64,000 bases of DNA, taken from contig MU401565.1 of assembly GCA_022579005.1 (NCBI GenBank), positions 58,889 through 122,888 of the forward strand. Direction: 5' to 3'. The notes beneath the pieces are model-generated. The model made no database searches. It was not told the DNA's origin and saw only the letters and a list, made by a program, of their open reading frames with translations. Within the stretch, counting starts at the first letter, position 1, and the number at the start of each line of letters is the position of its first letter. This DNA is from Poronia punctata (lineage: Eukaryota > Ascomycota > Sordariomycetes > Xylariales > Xylariaceae). Shown one piece after another: positions 34,108 to 46,447 of the stretch. Both the position numbers and the translations under genes were made by a program.

Positions 34108-37100
34108 TGGACAGGGAACCGCGAACCGCGTATTACAGTCCGGGGTCGGGGGCTAAGGACCTTGAGAACAAGAAGGGAAAACCACAATGCGTCGCCGGTA
34201 TTTTCACGAATGACGACCGAACGACAAACAGGCCTGCGAAAGGACGGGAAAGGTCTAGGAGTGGGCGAAAAGAAAGCGCTGTGTTGATATCGCTATGGTT
34301 TTATGGGAGACTACTGCAGAAACAAGCCGGGGCCGAAACTTACTTACACTCCGAAAAATAATATACCACCATCACGCTGTTGGCCAGGCGTGGCCATTCT
34401 ATAAGTCTTTTTTCCACGAGTATGGCAAGTTCACCAGTTGAACGCATCCCAAGAAAAGGTACTCGCATTCTCAGCCTCAAATATTAGTAATAGGTGTTGT
34501 ACCGGGATCGAATTGTCTTAGATACGCTCTTTCCGATGTGGAACTCGAGCAAGACACGGCACGTCCCTAGAGGTCATACTGGTACGGCCCTTGATCAGGC
34601 GTTATCCAGATAATGATGTTGTCCGAGTAGGAAATAGCGGGCAGAGGCTTGCAGCTGCTTGGGACCTTCTCCTCTCTAGACAAGACGCACCATTTCAAAT
34701 TAAGAGATCTCGCGGACCGTTCCTTGTCGAAAATAGTCCGTGCTCGGTTGTGCCAAATGGAGCGACGCAAAAGACTAACGACCAAACTCTGTATACCGAG
34801 CAATTGTAGATTGTTCTCAATCATTGCGCCGTCAGAAACATGACATTAGAGTGTTCTGTAGTTTCGTGGCGCGCGAAGAACTTTCTCCTGCTAATAAACG
34901 TCCATTCGAGGGACATATCTTGTAGCCCGTCCCAGACAAATCGATGACGTGGTCATGAGGGGGGCCCTTGGATCTGGAACTCGAATGTCAGTGATTGTGT
35001 TAAAGTACAGGCTTTTGTCTCAGATTACAGGTGAGCTAAAATAGGCAATGGGAGGTATGAGGCAATAGGTACATGTAATAAATGTAGATGCTGGGTGGGG
35101 AAATGTTTGCTTCATTTCTTGGGCTAGAGTTGAAGTAAACATTGACATCCCATGAATAAGTGGTCTATTCCTAGCACCGCTTAAGCTCCAAAAAGGGGGG
35201 GATAGGTACATCTACAAATCCGATATATGTCTGTTTCATTTGCCCTCATACTCACATATATGGATATTGTTGGTTAGGGATAGTGACCATCTAGATGTCT
35301 TGTTTAGCCGTAGATATGAGATTCGATACGAGGCACGGCTTTTGCTAACTTGGAAGCTAAACTAACCTATGAGTAGGTGTTGCAAAGCTATATTAGTCTC
35401 TCGTGGCCAGAAAGGATGGACCGACAAATCTAAGTCTGAATACATATGTACCTTGCATGGTAGTAATTAGATCTCTTTCAACACAATATATGAGACAGTA
35501 TTGACGGGTACTGGCATGAATAATGATGATACCCTACTCCTAGGTTACATACTAGGTTGAGTAGCTCGGTTAGCGGGGATCTCCGCTGCGGGCAGCAAAG
35601 GGATGATACAATACTACCTACCCCGACGCATGCGCTTTGACCTACTCGTACGTGTACACATACCAGATCACTAGGGAAACCTAATATACACAGTAGTCAG
35701 TCCCATGTTTCTTGTAAGCTGTAGTCACACTCGTAACGGCATCACGTACACGTACCTATTCGGAACGGCCAATAACAAAGCCTTGTGTTCGTATACGGGA
35801 GCTGTAGCCATTCGTGGTCGCAGTCTGAATCGGTAGCCGAGTGGTTGAGGCCATCGCGAAGGTAGTTTAAAGCTCAATATCAGGACTTTTTTTTTAAGTG
35901 TCCTCGTGTCAGGCCCATGCGCAGCTGTCAACATTCCCGGCTGTCTACGGGTGAATCTCCTACCTCTAGGAGGTACCTACCTACCCCAGTAATTGAGCTT
36001 GCGTCCCGAGCCCTTTGTCCCCGTCCCTCAGCGTCAAGATGACGACGTTAGGGATTCTGATGTACCATAATCGCATACATAACCTTCAAATTTCAGCGAG
36101 ATTCGATGTCTAATAGGGTTCACGGCCTGTTCGAAGAAGCGTACAAGACTAAAATGCCCAGTCATGTGCCCAGATGCACGACACCGGGGTCCGGCTAGTA
36201 CCTGAGACAATTTACGACCTTTTTCGGGGGTGTGGCAATCATAGTTCAGACTGTTCTGGTGGATCTTGGGTTTGATGCAGTGTGTATGACCCAGGCATAG
36301 CCAAGATAACGCTCAGGGTGTGAGTAGATACCATCCAGGGCTGGCTTTAGAACCGCCGCCTATCCTAAGTATGGAACTCAGCGTGACGTGACAACGCCCA
36401 AGAGAAAAGAGATGCCTGTACCGGTTATAAAGGCGGAAATACGAACAGAAAACCGCGACAAGACTGCCGGAATCAAAGGATCGTTTCTCAAATGGTTCTT
36501 CGGAGAGACTTTTTCCTGCACGGTACCGATATGACGCGCGCTTCATAGACGGTGCTGTAACCCCGCGTCGCGCCGTTAGCGAACTTACCAAGAATGCAGT
36601 GCTGTCAAGATTACCAATGCCCGCCTAGTTTATGAAGTCGCGTAGGCAAATAGTTCTGCGAGGCGCAAGGGCGTCCGAGATGCAGATGAAGCCTTCACCG
36701 TATAATCGGGATAGGACAGCCAAGCATCCGATAGGCCATAGGTCGGTATATGGCTCGGGCGGGCTCCAATCGGCAACTTATTATCCCATCATGCCGAGAA
36801 TGTGCGACCTCTCTACCCCGGGTCGCGATAGTGGCGCATTTGCTTCATGTTCCATTACCGCGGAGCCCCTTGATCACCGTTGGGGCCTCTGCACGTAAAA
36901 GCACAGCTGGGTGCTGAAGGTCAAATGGCAGATGTCAACGTGGCATACAGCGGGCGCAGGTCATATATGTACGCACATGCATGTCCTGCCGAAGCAGTCA
37001 GGCGAGGTCAACACGTGTGAAGAGTCGATATGCCTGTGATATTACCAACAAGAGGGAAGCTCGGGAGGATGCCACATAGGTATCGTGTATCCTGCCCTCG

Positions 37101-38410
37101 AATGCTACTTAGCTAAGGCTGACGGCAAGGTGAATTTCTAGGTTAGGTAAAAGTATCAATTGATACTTGTTGATCACAGCCGCTGTGCATCATCTGCTGG
37201 TTGTATATGCGGAATTTGTGATTGTGCGCGGGATTCATTGCATGTGGGTTGTATGCTGTATCCTGATGATTGGTTTGCAAATGAGGAGAGGAATTGGCAA
37301 ATGGTGCAAAACTTGGTCAAAACCCAAACCTCTGGCCTGCCCCTTCCCTGAATAGCACCCAAGGGAGTGAAAGTTGACAAGCGCGGGTATGGCACCTACC
37401 CTACCAAAAAGTGATGATAGGGGTCACAGTGCTACCTGAACTTTGGGGACATGTATGTGCCTTTGCAAGGATATGGCTGGCAGGTAACATTATGTGAGGT
37501 AAGTATTGCTTTCGTGGTCCATCTAATGCTTCTGTCGGAGTTGTACCTGACGTCGTACGACTGGCGAAAGACCTATCGAGAGCAAGCGAGATATCCCAAT
37601 GGGTGCTTTAATTAGTTGTATATGCTGTACAGCATATGTTCATCGTCGGTTTGCGAAGAGTGGTATCCCACTATCCAGGACCGAACTTGATTACATACAT
37701 ACTAATAGGGAATCAGATTAACCGGGCAGATCTGACAGGTTTCCTACGAATAGCATAAAGGATAACCTCATATGTTGGATGACGAATACCCCAAGGTATG
37801 CACCTTACTAATACATACATGTGGAATGGTAAAGCAGTATACCTACATGTAGGTGGTAGCATGCGCAGGAGATTAAGATTTGAAGTTACAGACGAGCAGA
37901 CTCTACTTGTATATGCCTTGGTAGTCTACAAGTAAGTTGAACCAGAAGGGCCAAGATCTGTACACAGATACACTCAACTCCAACTCGCGCGCACCTATCT
38001 ACCTACACGTACAAGATTCCTTCTAAATATCATACCAATACATGTTCAATTGAAGTTGCAGAGAAAACAGCGAAGATAGCGCCTAGATACCTACCTAGTC
38101 TAAGTACCTACTCGTACTCGACGCTGTAAAGCGGGTCGTAATTGGATAGAATCCCCACCTTTCACCCTCCCAGCCGCCCCGCGGAACTCTGCGGTTGGTA
38201 ACCTCGCACCGATGCGTGCTCGTGCACCTGCAGCAGGCATACCCAGATTGCCTATCTCGGTATTCGATCAACGTCAAAAATTTAGTCCAAGAGCTGTCAA
38301 AATCCAGGTGGTCCATATAAGCTGAGCCACCAATGAGGGTCAGGCGGTGCCTGAAGCTTGTCTGTTTTTTACGTGACGAATTTTTCTTTCCCAAGGGCGG
38401 GCGGGCGGGG

Positions 38411-38425
38411 CCCCCCCCCCCCCCC

Positions 38426-38462
<37 letters not shown>

Positions 38463-38504
38463 CGGGGGGGGGCTGGGGGGGGGGGGGGGTGGGTNNNNNN
38501 NNNN
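38411..38504. other. C/G homopolymer tract ending in a 10-N gap
   Basis: 17 C (38411-38427) directly followed by 35 G (38428-38462), further G-rich sequence, then ten N (38495-38504). Such a C-run/G-run junction is best explained as sequencing or assembly error at a gap edge. Frames crossing it that would encode polyglycine or polyproline are not genes. Confidence 0.9.
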
Positions 38505-38599
38505 GGGGGCATTTTTTGGGTGCACCCAAGGGGGGGCTGGGGGTGCCCTATCGGGTTCTGTTTGTTTCGTGCCTAATTGTTCGTTCCCATGTGGGGCCG

Positions 38600-38617
38600 C
38601 CCCCCCCCCCCCCCCCT
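38600..38617. repeat. 18-nt poly-C run
   Basis: A pure run of 18 C about 100 bp right of the N gap. It probably belongs to the same low-quality assembly region. Confidence 0.85.
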
Positions 38618-40202
38618 CTCTCTTCATGTGGGGGTTTCACGATCGAGAGAAGCCGGGCTTCAGAGTCTCATAATGAGGTCAGGATTTGGTACTGTACCTA
38701 ATCTGTGTACCATCTGTACGTACATACCTAGTATCTCCTCTATCTGTGGTCGTGCCTGACCCCTTCAACAATTAGACTCGGGGGGCAGGGGGGAAACAGA
38801 TCCTACCCAACTCCCCAAATCCTGATCCATGTCATATGGAACCCGAATATAAAACATGTCATACAAGGCGTCTACTATAACGCTGGGGAACATGGAAGAA
38901 GAGGTTGGGTTAGACCTGCCTTTTCATGCTAAATCAACAAGGGCGGTCGTCGTATCCGTCTCTTCTCTCCCTTCACTCTATAATCTTTATTAGAATAATT
39001 CTTTTCTATTTTGTCTCATCGTAGCTTCCCAAGGAATTCCATCAATATCTTCCTTCTCAAAACCTACGATCTTGCACCTTTCGGCCTCCCCTTGTTTTCT
39101 AACTCCACGTTGTACAACCACATTCCCAATCTCACCTACCCGCAATTTTTCAAACAGACCCTCCTCCTCCATTCGTGCAGGCCAAGTCGACAAACACACA
39201 AAGCATCAAACAAATATATCTAACTAAGGAGCCTATATACGATTGGCTTGCTCGATCTACGGGAACAAGACTCTGTTTCAAGCTTGATTGGATTCTTTGC
39301 TGGTTATATTATTGTTATCCACTATCATTATATTAGCAACGAAATCCAGATTGGGGTAGGGTATTTCGTCATTGGTCGACTCTTTCTCTCCCGAGGCCGG
39401 GATCTAGATCCGCATCATTTTGAGAATCTCGGGGCGCCCCAAGACAGATAGGTATAAAAAAGATAACGCATCGCAATACCTTCCTCCGAGATCATTATAC
39501 GCGATTGAGCAACTATAATTCATACCACCCTCTCACACGAAAGTAAGTATACACTACCTACATACAGACAATGTCACACCGTCAGTTGAAGCGCGTCGAT
39601 GGGCCTAACACCTTTATAACTTTAGTTGCCGTTGACTTACACGTTCCTGTCCTCTTTCAGACTTAGTCTGCTCTGCCAGTTCCCACTATAATAAGAAAAG
39701 CATCTCTTCATAAGACCTACTTGAGCGAATCCGCCGACGGCGAGCGACCAAGGAGGAAAAAGAAAATATACGAAGAAAAAAGAAAAAGAAAACCAATTAC
39801 CACCCAAATACGTGTACAAATTGCAACCGAGTAGGCCGATTGCACCGAGTACGGGTAAACGACATCGTGGGCGTGTCCCCCTCTATCTAGCTGATTATTT
39901 TGCCCCTCGGCCCTTGGCGCAACCGCCTTCTGTCGCATTTTCTCATCGGCTCGGCCTATCACTGGTTCTTGTTTTTCGTTGGTCTCGTGCCTTTTTTTTC
40001 AGCGTCAAGGGGCAGATTCTCGTTCGAGTTCCGAAGACTCTCCAAAATCGAGACCAAGCGCAAACAGTGACCACTCCCGTCGCGGAGCAAAAGGAAAAAG
40101 CAAAATCGCCCCAACTAGAAATACCTTCCTCTGCGGTTGAGGGACAACCCCTCTCTCCCTCATCTCTAGCTTTCTCGCATATACCACAGACAACTCGATA
40201 TC

Positions 40203-41039
40203 ATGTCCAACCAGATCTCACCGCCGACCAACGGGCAGCCAACCACACCTATACCGATTTCCATCACCATATGCGGCGATGGCGGTTGTGGTAAATCGTC
40301 CATCACGCTGCGCCTCGTCCGTTCTCAATGGACATCCGAATATGACCCTACCATCGAAGACAGTTACAGCATCACAAGGCGCATCGACGGCACGACGTAC
40401 CATCTCAGCTTGACAGACACGGCCGGCCAGGAAGAATACAGAGGCATGTGGGCCTCGTCTAATCTAGGCGCCGATGCCTTCCTACTCGTCTATGACATCA
40501 CTTCGAACGATAGCCTCGACGCGCTCAGCTACTTCAACGACCTGATCGACATGGAGGCGGAGACGCGACTCGACAATGCCGCCCGTGCCCAGCGTGCCGG
40601 CCTGCCCGTGATCTCGGCCGCCGGCGGCTTCCATGACCGCAACGGAGGGCGCACAGTCGCGCCTGTCAAAATCGTCGCCGGCAATAAGTGCGATCTGCAG
40701 GAGTCGCGGCAGGTACCGGCCGCGGCAGGTCTCGAATGGGCGCGTAAGCGCGGCTGCGGCTTCATGGAGACAAGTGCCCGGCTCGAGGTGAATATCGAGG
40801 AGACGTTTGCGCAAATAGTGCGGCGCGTCGTTGAGAATCGCCAGCTCGCCGAGATGGGCCACTTTGACAACCCGGAGATGGACCGTCGCGGTGTCACTAG
40901 GCCGCTCACACCGCTTGGACACGAGCGCGACGGTGATTCAGATGAGAAGAGGGGATTTGGTATGCGCGGGCCGAGACTCGATGGTTCTATCGGGAAGAGA
41001 GGTGGTGGAGGCTTCTGGAAAAGTTTGAGGTGCTGGTAA
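40203..41039 (+). CDS. Ras-family small GTPase with loop insertion
   Basis: A single exon encodes 278 residues. All G motifs are intact: G1 GDGGCGKS (25-32), effector loop YDPTIEDSY (47-55), G3 DTAGQEEY (72-79) with the catalytic Gln, G4 NKCD (161-164), G5 ETSA (189-192). The effector loop is Ras-type rather than Rho or Rab, so a role in growth signalling is inferred. About 30 extra residues (roughly 122-153, Ala/Gly-rich) sit before the strand leading to NKCD, and a ~65-residue polar C-terminal tail follows the domain. The tail ends KSLRCW, not a CaaX box, so standard prenylation is not apparent. The last codons overlap a good splice donor (TG|GTAAGT at the stop), so an unrecognised 3' intron could change the C terminus. 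Confidence 0.92.
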   Translation: MSNQISPPTNGQPTTPIPISITICGDGGCGKSSITLRLVRSQWTSEYDPTIEDSYSITRRIDGTTYHLSLTDTAGQEEYRGMWASSNLGADAFLLVYDITSNDSLDALSYFNDLIDMEAETRLDNAARAQRAGLPVISAAGGFHDRNGGRTVAPVKIVAGNKCDLQESRQVPAAAGLEWARKRGCGFMETSARLEVNIEETFAQIVRRVVENRQLAEMGHFDNPEMDRRGVTRPLTPLGHERDGDSDEKRGFGMRGPRLDGSIGKRGGGGFWKSLRCW

Positions 41040-41857
41040 GTGGGGTGGCTGGAAGGGATGATCTAGAGTCGATCTTGATCTGGCAGGGACATGTATTATG
41101 AAGGGTTCAGTACGCGGCGATGATATTGACGATGGGCTCAGCGTTAATGTGTGCTAATTGGCGCATATATGAGTAGGATGGGGGAAAGGTTTTGGTAAAT
41201 AGGGGATTGGGCGAGTACGCTTGGTGAAGCAGATCGCCCTGATATCCGCATCAGGGGGGTCGCCATACCGAGGAAATCTCGGCAGCACGACATTACACGA
41301 AACGAACAAGAGGGCTTGAAGGAAAGGGAGAAAAAAAGGGACGGAGCATCTTTGCCGTTGCATGGTTTGCTTGCTTGGTCCGACCCAGCTTTTTTTAGGT
41401 ACATTATATCCGGGGAGAAATATGGCGCTCAAGGGATTGGCAAGGGTGTAAGGGAGGTCGTTTGTGCTTTTTTTTTTTTGCGGGGATGGGCGTGTCGGAC
41501 ACCACTTTTTGTTTGCTAGGAGAAAAGTGCGTCTGATCGTTTCATTATTTATCTATAGTCCCTATTTGAACTCGATACTTTATACTCCGTGTTGCTTATA
41601 ACGTCTGTCCGCGTGTAAATTCCATGTGCGTTTCTTGGAACCTAGGCAGGTTAGACATATGTGGAAAAAGTAGAAAATCGGCCTTGCGAGTTTTGCGCTT
41701 GCGCCTGTTAAAAAGGCGGGGACCAGCAAAGAACAGAGCATGCCGAATCCAGCCAACGGGCATGACATGACTCGTATCTCAAAAAAAACAAGTTTATTGT
41801 TTTCTATATATTTTTCTATACTTTGAAATTTCACCAAAACAAATCTCGAAAAAATGT
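41040..41857. other. Convergent spacer, 0.8 kb
   Basis: 3' flanks of the Ras-like and permease genes. Several short frames on the minus strand have no recognisable content. A T10-type run lies near 41470. Confidence 0.5.
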
Positions 41858-43654
41858 CTAAGCAAGCCAATACCAACCCTTTTGCAACCAATTCTTCGCA
41901 ACAGGCGGTTCATCCAAAGCCTCCAACTCATCCATCTCCTTCTTGCCCGTCAGAACATCGACTTCATCCATCCTAATAGCAAACGGGGTACGGAACCAGA
42001 TCTTATGACCCAGATACAAGACGATAAAGATAGGGATGGTGATGTACGCGGCGAGGAAACCGCCCGCCGACCACAAGGAGGGGACAAAGACTTGGAAGCC
42101 GTTGGTCAGAGTCAAAAGGGTGATGAGGAAGAGGACGAAGTAAGTGGCGTAGGGTTGCAGAGGGGTGCGGAAGGGTAGGGAGTCGAGCATGCCGTGGAGT
42201 TGCATGGCTTTGCGGAAGCGGAGGTAGGTGGCTAGGACGACGATCCAGGCTATGTAGCCGGATATGGTGGAGATGTTGGAGAACCATTGGAAGGCGACGG
42301 CGCCCGAGTTGCTGACGTTGAGGAAGGCGAGACAGCCGACTAGTAGGGTGAATATCACGGCGGCGTAGGGGACGCCGCGTTTGCTGGTGCGGGCGAAGAT
42401 CCTGGGGGCCTGGCCGTTGAGGGCCATGGAATATAAGACGCGGGAACCGGAGTAGGTGAATGCGTTTCCGGCCGACCAGGCGGATGTCAAGACGGCGACG
42501 TTGATGATGTGGTTCAGGACGGGGATGCCTGCTTTTGAGATTCCGATGACGAAAGGGCTGGCTGAGGCGTTGGATTCGGCGGATAGGAGTCTCTTGTCGG
42601 TGTTGGGGACCAGGACGCCGATGGCCAGGGATCCGATACCGTAGAAGATGGCGAGACGGTAGACGAAGCGGCGGGCTGCTTTGGGGATGTTGCGGCGGGG
42701 AGCGACTGTCTCGCCGGCCGATAGGGCGATCAGTTCGGGGGAGGTGATGAAGGAGAAACCAACGCGGGCAAATGCTGTCCAGAAGGCTAGGAATCGGCCC
42801 AGACTTCCGGTGGAGACGTAGGGGACGAAGGCCCCCGGTGGGTCTTGCCAGTTCTTGAAGTAGAGCGGTTCATGGCTTGGTCCGCCGCCGAAGAATAGGA
42901 TGATACTAAGGATGATGAGACCTATGATGGTGATCAATTTGATACTGGCGAACCAGAATTCGGCCCTAGTAAAATCGCAAGTTAGAGATAAATCCAGCCT
43001 TTGCCGGGATCGATCTTGGACTTACTCGCCAAACCAAGAAACAGCAATGATATTCAGGAATAGGATAACTATAAGCTGAATAGCGATCCAAACAGCCACA
43101 TGGACCGAATGGGTCCAGTATTCGATAATGATGGCGCCGGCGGTGGCCTCGGCAGCGACCAAGATGGCATAGGCATACCAGTAATTCCAACCGTCGGCAA
43201 AAGCCAAGCTAGGATCGAGGAAGCGGCCGACAAAGTAAGGAACGGAAATGCCCTTGAGAGGAAGGTATGTTGTCATTTCGGCCAAGACGTTCATGACGGT
43301 CCAGACGACGCCCATCATGACTACGTAGGCCATGAATAAGGGCGCCGGACCCACAATCGCCAGGATCTGTCCGCTGCCTACAAACAGGCCCGTTCCGATG
43401 CTGTCGATTGTATGTCATGTTTTAGTAAAGACTTTGGGGTGTGAAATCAATTGGGATAATAGGTCGAGGTGAAAAACTCACGCTCCACCGAGAGCCAGAA
43501 ACTGAATATGGCGACTCTTCAAACCACGTTCCAGCTGGTGACCACCGGACAAGTCGAGGCCGATGCCCTCCCCTTCAGATGATGGAGCGATAGAACGGTC
43601 CAGCGTGGTTTTGGGCTCCACGCCGCTCTCGGACGCTTCCCGTTTATCCCCCAT
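41858..43654 (-). CDS. YAT-family amino-acid permease
   Basis: Three exons (43654-43482, 43400-43026, 42965-41858; introns 81 and 60 nt) encode 551 residues, standard for yeast-type amino-acid transporters. A hydrophilic N terminus leads to LERGLKSRHIQFLALGGAIG and TGLFVGSG, the conserved first helix and substrate-binding turn (the second intron phase falls inside GGA/IGTGL). About twelve hydrophobic spans follow, with FEFWF-type helix 5 (AEFWFASIKLITIIG), the family segment SFITSPELIALSAGE, TSAWSAGNAFTYSGSRVLY and a C-terminal KNWLQKGWYW motif. The protein should import amino acids by proton symport at the plasma membrane; specificity cannot be told. Start chosen at the ATG of MGDKREASES. 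Confidence 0.95.
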
Positions 43655-43849
43655 CTTTGAATTTGGAATCGGTGCTTGTCTCTCGCTTCTATCGATTCAG
43701 AAAATGACTCTTTTGAAGTTCCCTTTCCTATCGAAAGAAGGGGACCGGAGGAAAGGTTGAATGCGGAGGATTGCCCGTAAGCGCTTGTTATCCAATTAAG
43801 TTTAATCAGGCGGTATTATGTATGATATGTGACTTTATGGCGCGCGGTC

Positions 43850-43871
43850 GCTCGCTTGCTCGCTCGCTCGA
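43850..43871. repeat. GCTC/GCTT tetranucleotide repeat
   Basis: About five units of TCGC/TTGC-type tetranucleotide (GCTCGCTTGCTCGCTCGCTC) in the upstream flank of the permease gene. Confidence 0.75.
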
Positions 43872-45540
43872 TTTAATTGCTCAAGACGGACGAATGGAAA
43901 GACGAGAGAAGAAGACTGCGCAATTATGAGGACAGGTTCGGGACCTTTTCGTTACTTTTTATACCAACATCTGACAATTCGAATTTACCCCGCGGGTAGG
44001 TATCGTCTTATCTGTCTCTTGTTGTTGTCGCCGGTCGGACCCTGATAAAATAGAGTTTGACCAGATTGCGCAAGCCTATTGAAGATGGACACAGTAGACG
44101 TACAACCAAGAAAGAAGAATTGGCTCTGGAGGAGAAATAACGAAAAAAGTAAGAAAAAGGTGAGATGACATCGGTCTCCATCGGCATAACGCGTCTCACT
44201 GTTCACACACACAGCTGAGATCTAATTACCTAGCTCTGGGCAGTGGGCATGGCTGTTGGTAACCAGTCATAGCGCAGTAATAGCGCCAATCTTAAGTATA
44301 CCATGTTTCTCGCTTCAGATAAACGGATTGACAACCTGGTCAATTACATGATGAAAATACCTAGCTACCTCCATCTACACGATAGGATAGGTAGTCGAGA
44401 AGGAATTCACGGGTGGCGGCAGACAGGTAATACCTTATAATTACAGGGACCAGATCCTAGCACTTGGCCTAGTTCCGTACCATCATAGGGCAATCGTAGG
44501 CTGTATTGGCATGTGAGTGAGCCTCTACTCGTAACTTCCCCTCCACATCAATCAAGTAAGTACTCGTGGGGTCTGGGGTGAGGGATTTGGTGGGGCAGAC
44601 TAGACTAACCTAGACTTATCTCGTTTAGGGAGGTAGATAAAAGAGCTCCCAGCTCATCGGGGGATTGGCAAGAAATAAAAGCCCTAGCGACGCGCGACCT
44701 TACATGTCGCATACATCGCACGTGTACGTTATGCTTAAAAGTCGTAGTCGTACAACTTGGATTAAATGCGCCTGTCAATCCAGCTCCTTGGTAATATCTG
44801 TAACTTGTTCGAATCCCAGTTTTGGTGTGTTCATAACATAAGAGATCAAGCTCAAGCTCGCAGGGTACCTGAACAGGTTTCCCTTGCAGTGGAAGGAGTC
44901 ATTAGTTCGGGGGGAAATATCTTGGCATAAGCTACTCGTACGGAGAGCTAGGGATCCCTATCCTACTTCGGCAGGCCGTTGAACCCTGGAATAATTACGA
45001 GTAGAATTTACGCGTCCTCGCTTTGTGCTTGTGTTTTGGAATTGAATTGAACTTCTATCTGCCCTTGTGTATCCGGTCTAACTAACAAGTTGTTCGTATT
45101 ACAAAGGAAGGCTCATCAATCTTGGCCCAAGAGGCATTTTAACTTTCATAGCTTGCAATCTTTACATATCAATCCAGCTATCAATTAAGCTACCTTCTAA
45201 GCAATGGCGCCTAAGTTAACAATCTTGCTCTTGATAAAGCAAGAATTAATTTTAGATTCAAATATCGGCCCATCGTCGCCGCTATAACCAAGACGAACTT
45301 TTTAAGCCGCTTTGAATAGTTCGCCGAGATAGGAGAGGAAGATAGAAAAGGGGGTAGGTAAAACCGAGTGATTTTGGTCATCTACGAGTACGCGCAATCT
45401 TCACCAGCATCGTTTGCGATAACTGATAAGTGTCTGATAAAAAAAACGAGGCTATTGAAATACCTACCAATAAACCATCCATCCACACATGAAGTTATAA
45501 AATACTCTTTTCAGCCGTGTAACCCTTCCGTAGCACAAAT

Positions 45541-45567
45541 AGTAAGTAAGTAAGTAAGTAAGTAAGT
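45541..45567. repeat. AGTA tetranucleotide array
   Basis: Nearly seven perfect copies of AGTA, 100 bp past the stop codon of the neighbouring minus-strand gene. Confidence 0.9.
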
Positions 45568-45667
45568 TTAATAGCACAAGTTTAGATTTCAAAATATTAG
45601 TTTCAAGTCGATCAGTTCACCAAATCCCCCAAACGCCCATAAACCTCTCTCTGAGTCTTGACAAGTT

Positions 45668-46447
45668 TCACAACTCCTCCTTCACACCCCCTCCTCCTCC
45701 TCCCTTCCCAACCTCCCCCGCCATCCTCAAAAGCCACTGTCTCCTCCCATTAACCTGACTCCACCTCGCCAACTTCTTCCGCCAACTATCAGGCGAAAGC
45801 GTCTTCGTATGCCAAACATAGCGAATCATCGCAACCGCCATCCCATTCTCCCAATCGAACGAGACCATGACATGTTCGAACCCCATCGGCAACTGATTCT
45901 TCCTCGGCCGACTGACCACCGCGATGGACATGTCCTTGGCCCCTACGCTGACGACCTGTGCCGCGAGCGTCTCCGACACGCTGCCGTCGCCCATTTTCGG
46001 GAGCGTCTTTTGTGGCGGGCGGGAGAATTGCGTCGTTACTGTTTTTTTTTTTGTTTAAATCGTTAGCTTTATTTTCCTTTGCCTTTTTTTTCCCACGAGA
46101 TGAAAGAAAAGAAAAGAAAAGAAAAGAAGAAGAAAAAACCTCATACATCTCTCATCCCACAAAAGCGTCATGACCACCTCCCCAAACCTCTCCTCATCCC
46201 TCTTTAAATCCCCCGACAGGTTCTCCAAGGGAATCGCGACCCCGACCGCGAAACTATCCACGTTGGCCCATTTCGTATGGTTGAACAGAGAGGAATATAA
46301 TTCCGAATCAAACACGTAATCGTCGGGCGATATGGGATCGACGGTATATGTGTGCGTTATGAGCGTGTATTGGTTATATGCGAATTGGACCCCGATTAGC
46401 AGGAGGGGGAAGGTGAGCATTATGCCCAGTTTTAGGAAGAGGTTCAT
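45668..46447 (-). CDS. Single-pass membrane protein of unknown function
   Basis: Two exons (46447-46147 and 46038-45668; 108-nt intron ending in a poly-A-like tract then ACAG) encode 223 residues. One hydrophobic span near the N terminus (about 5-21, FLKLGIMLTFPLLLIGV) looks like a signal anchor. The rest is soluble and ends in a Gly-rich KGGGGGG segment. Landmarks are SPDDYVFDSELYSSLFNHTK, VAIPLENLSGDLKRDEERFG and FEHVMVSFDWENGMAVAMIR. I do not recognise a family. Reading straight through the intron meets a stop, while splicing at T|GTATGA to ACAG|TA keeps frame and produces LLWDERLTTQFSRPP. Two NxT/NxS sequons in the soluble part fit a luminal or extracellular location, which is inference. 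Confidence 0.75.

Larger units (their letters stand above)
34108..40202. other. Gene-empty stretch of about 6 kb with assembly gap
   Basis: No coding frame here shows a recognisable domain. The composition changes repeatedly, with short TACC/TAGG and TACATGTA-like strings, and TACTCGTA at 35643-35650 and 38109-38116. The homopolymer and gap region is at 38411-38617. The last ~1 kb, pyrimidine-rich, is likely the promoter and 5' UTR of the Ras-like gene; a 160-codon frame at 39812-40294 overlaps that gene's start in another register and is probably spurious or a uORF. Confidence 0.5.
43655..45667. other. Intergenic, 2 kb, simple repeats
   Basis: Upstream region of the permease gene and 3' side of the next gene. 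No gene seen. It holds a GCTC-type repeat near 43850-43871, an AGTA tetranucleotide array at 45541-45567, and four TACTCGTA/TACGAGTA sites between 44526 and 45390. Confidence 0.5.

Noticed and set aside
35830..35900. tRNA-Ser/Leu-like GCCGAGTGGTT string
   Set aside because: A D-arm-like match only; no anticodon arm or TTCGA arm at the right distance.
38095..38701. Polyglycine/polyproline frames
   Set aside because: They cross the homopolymer runs and the N gap.
39812..40294. 160-codon frame overlapping the Ras-like start
   Set aside because: In another register over the first 92 nt of a well-supported gene; at most a uORF, more likely chance.
44800..44830. tRNA-like TTCGAATCCC string
   Set aside because: The flanking bases do not form a T-arm stem and there is no matching A box or acceptor stem.
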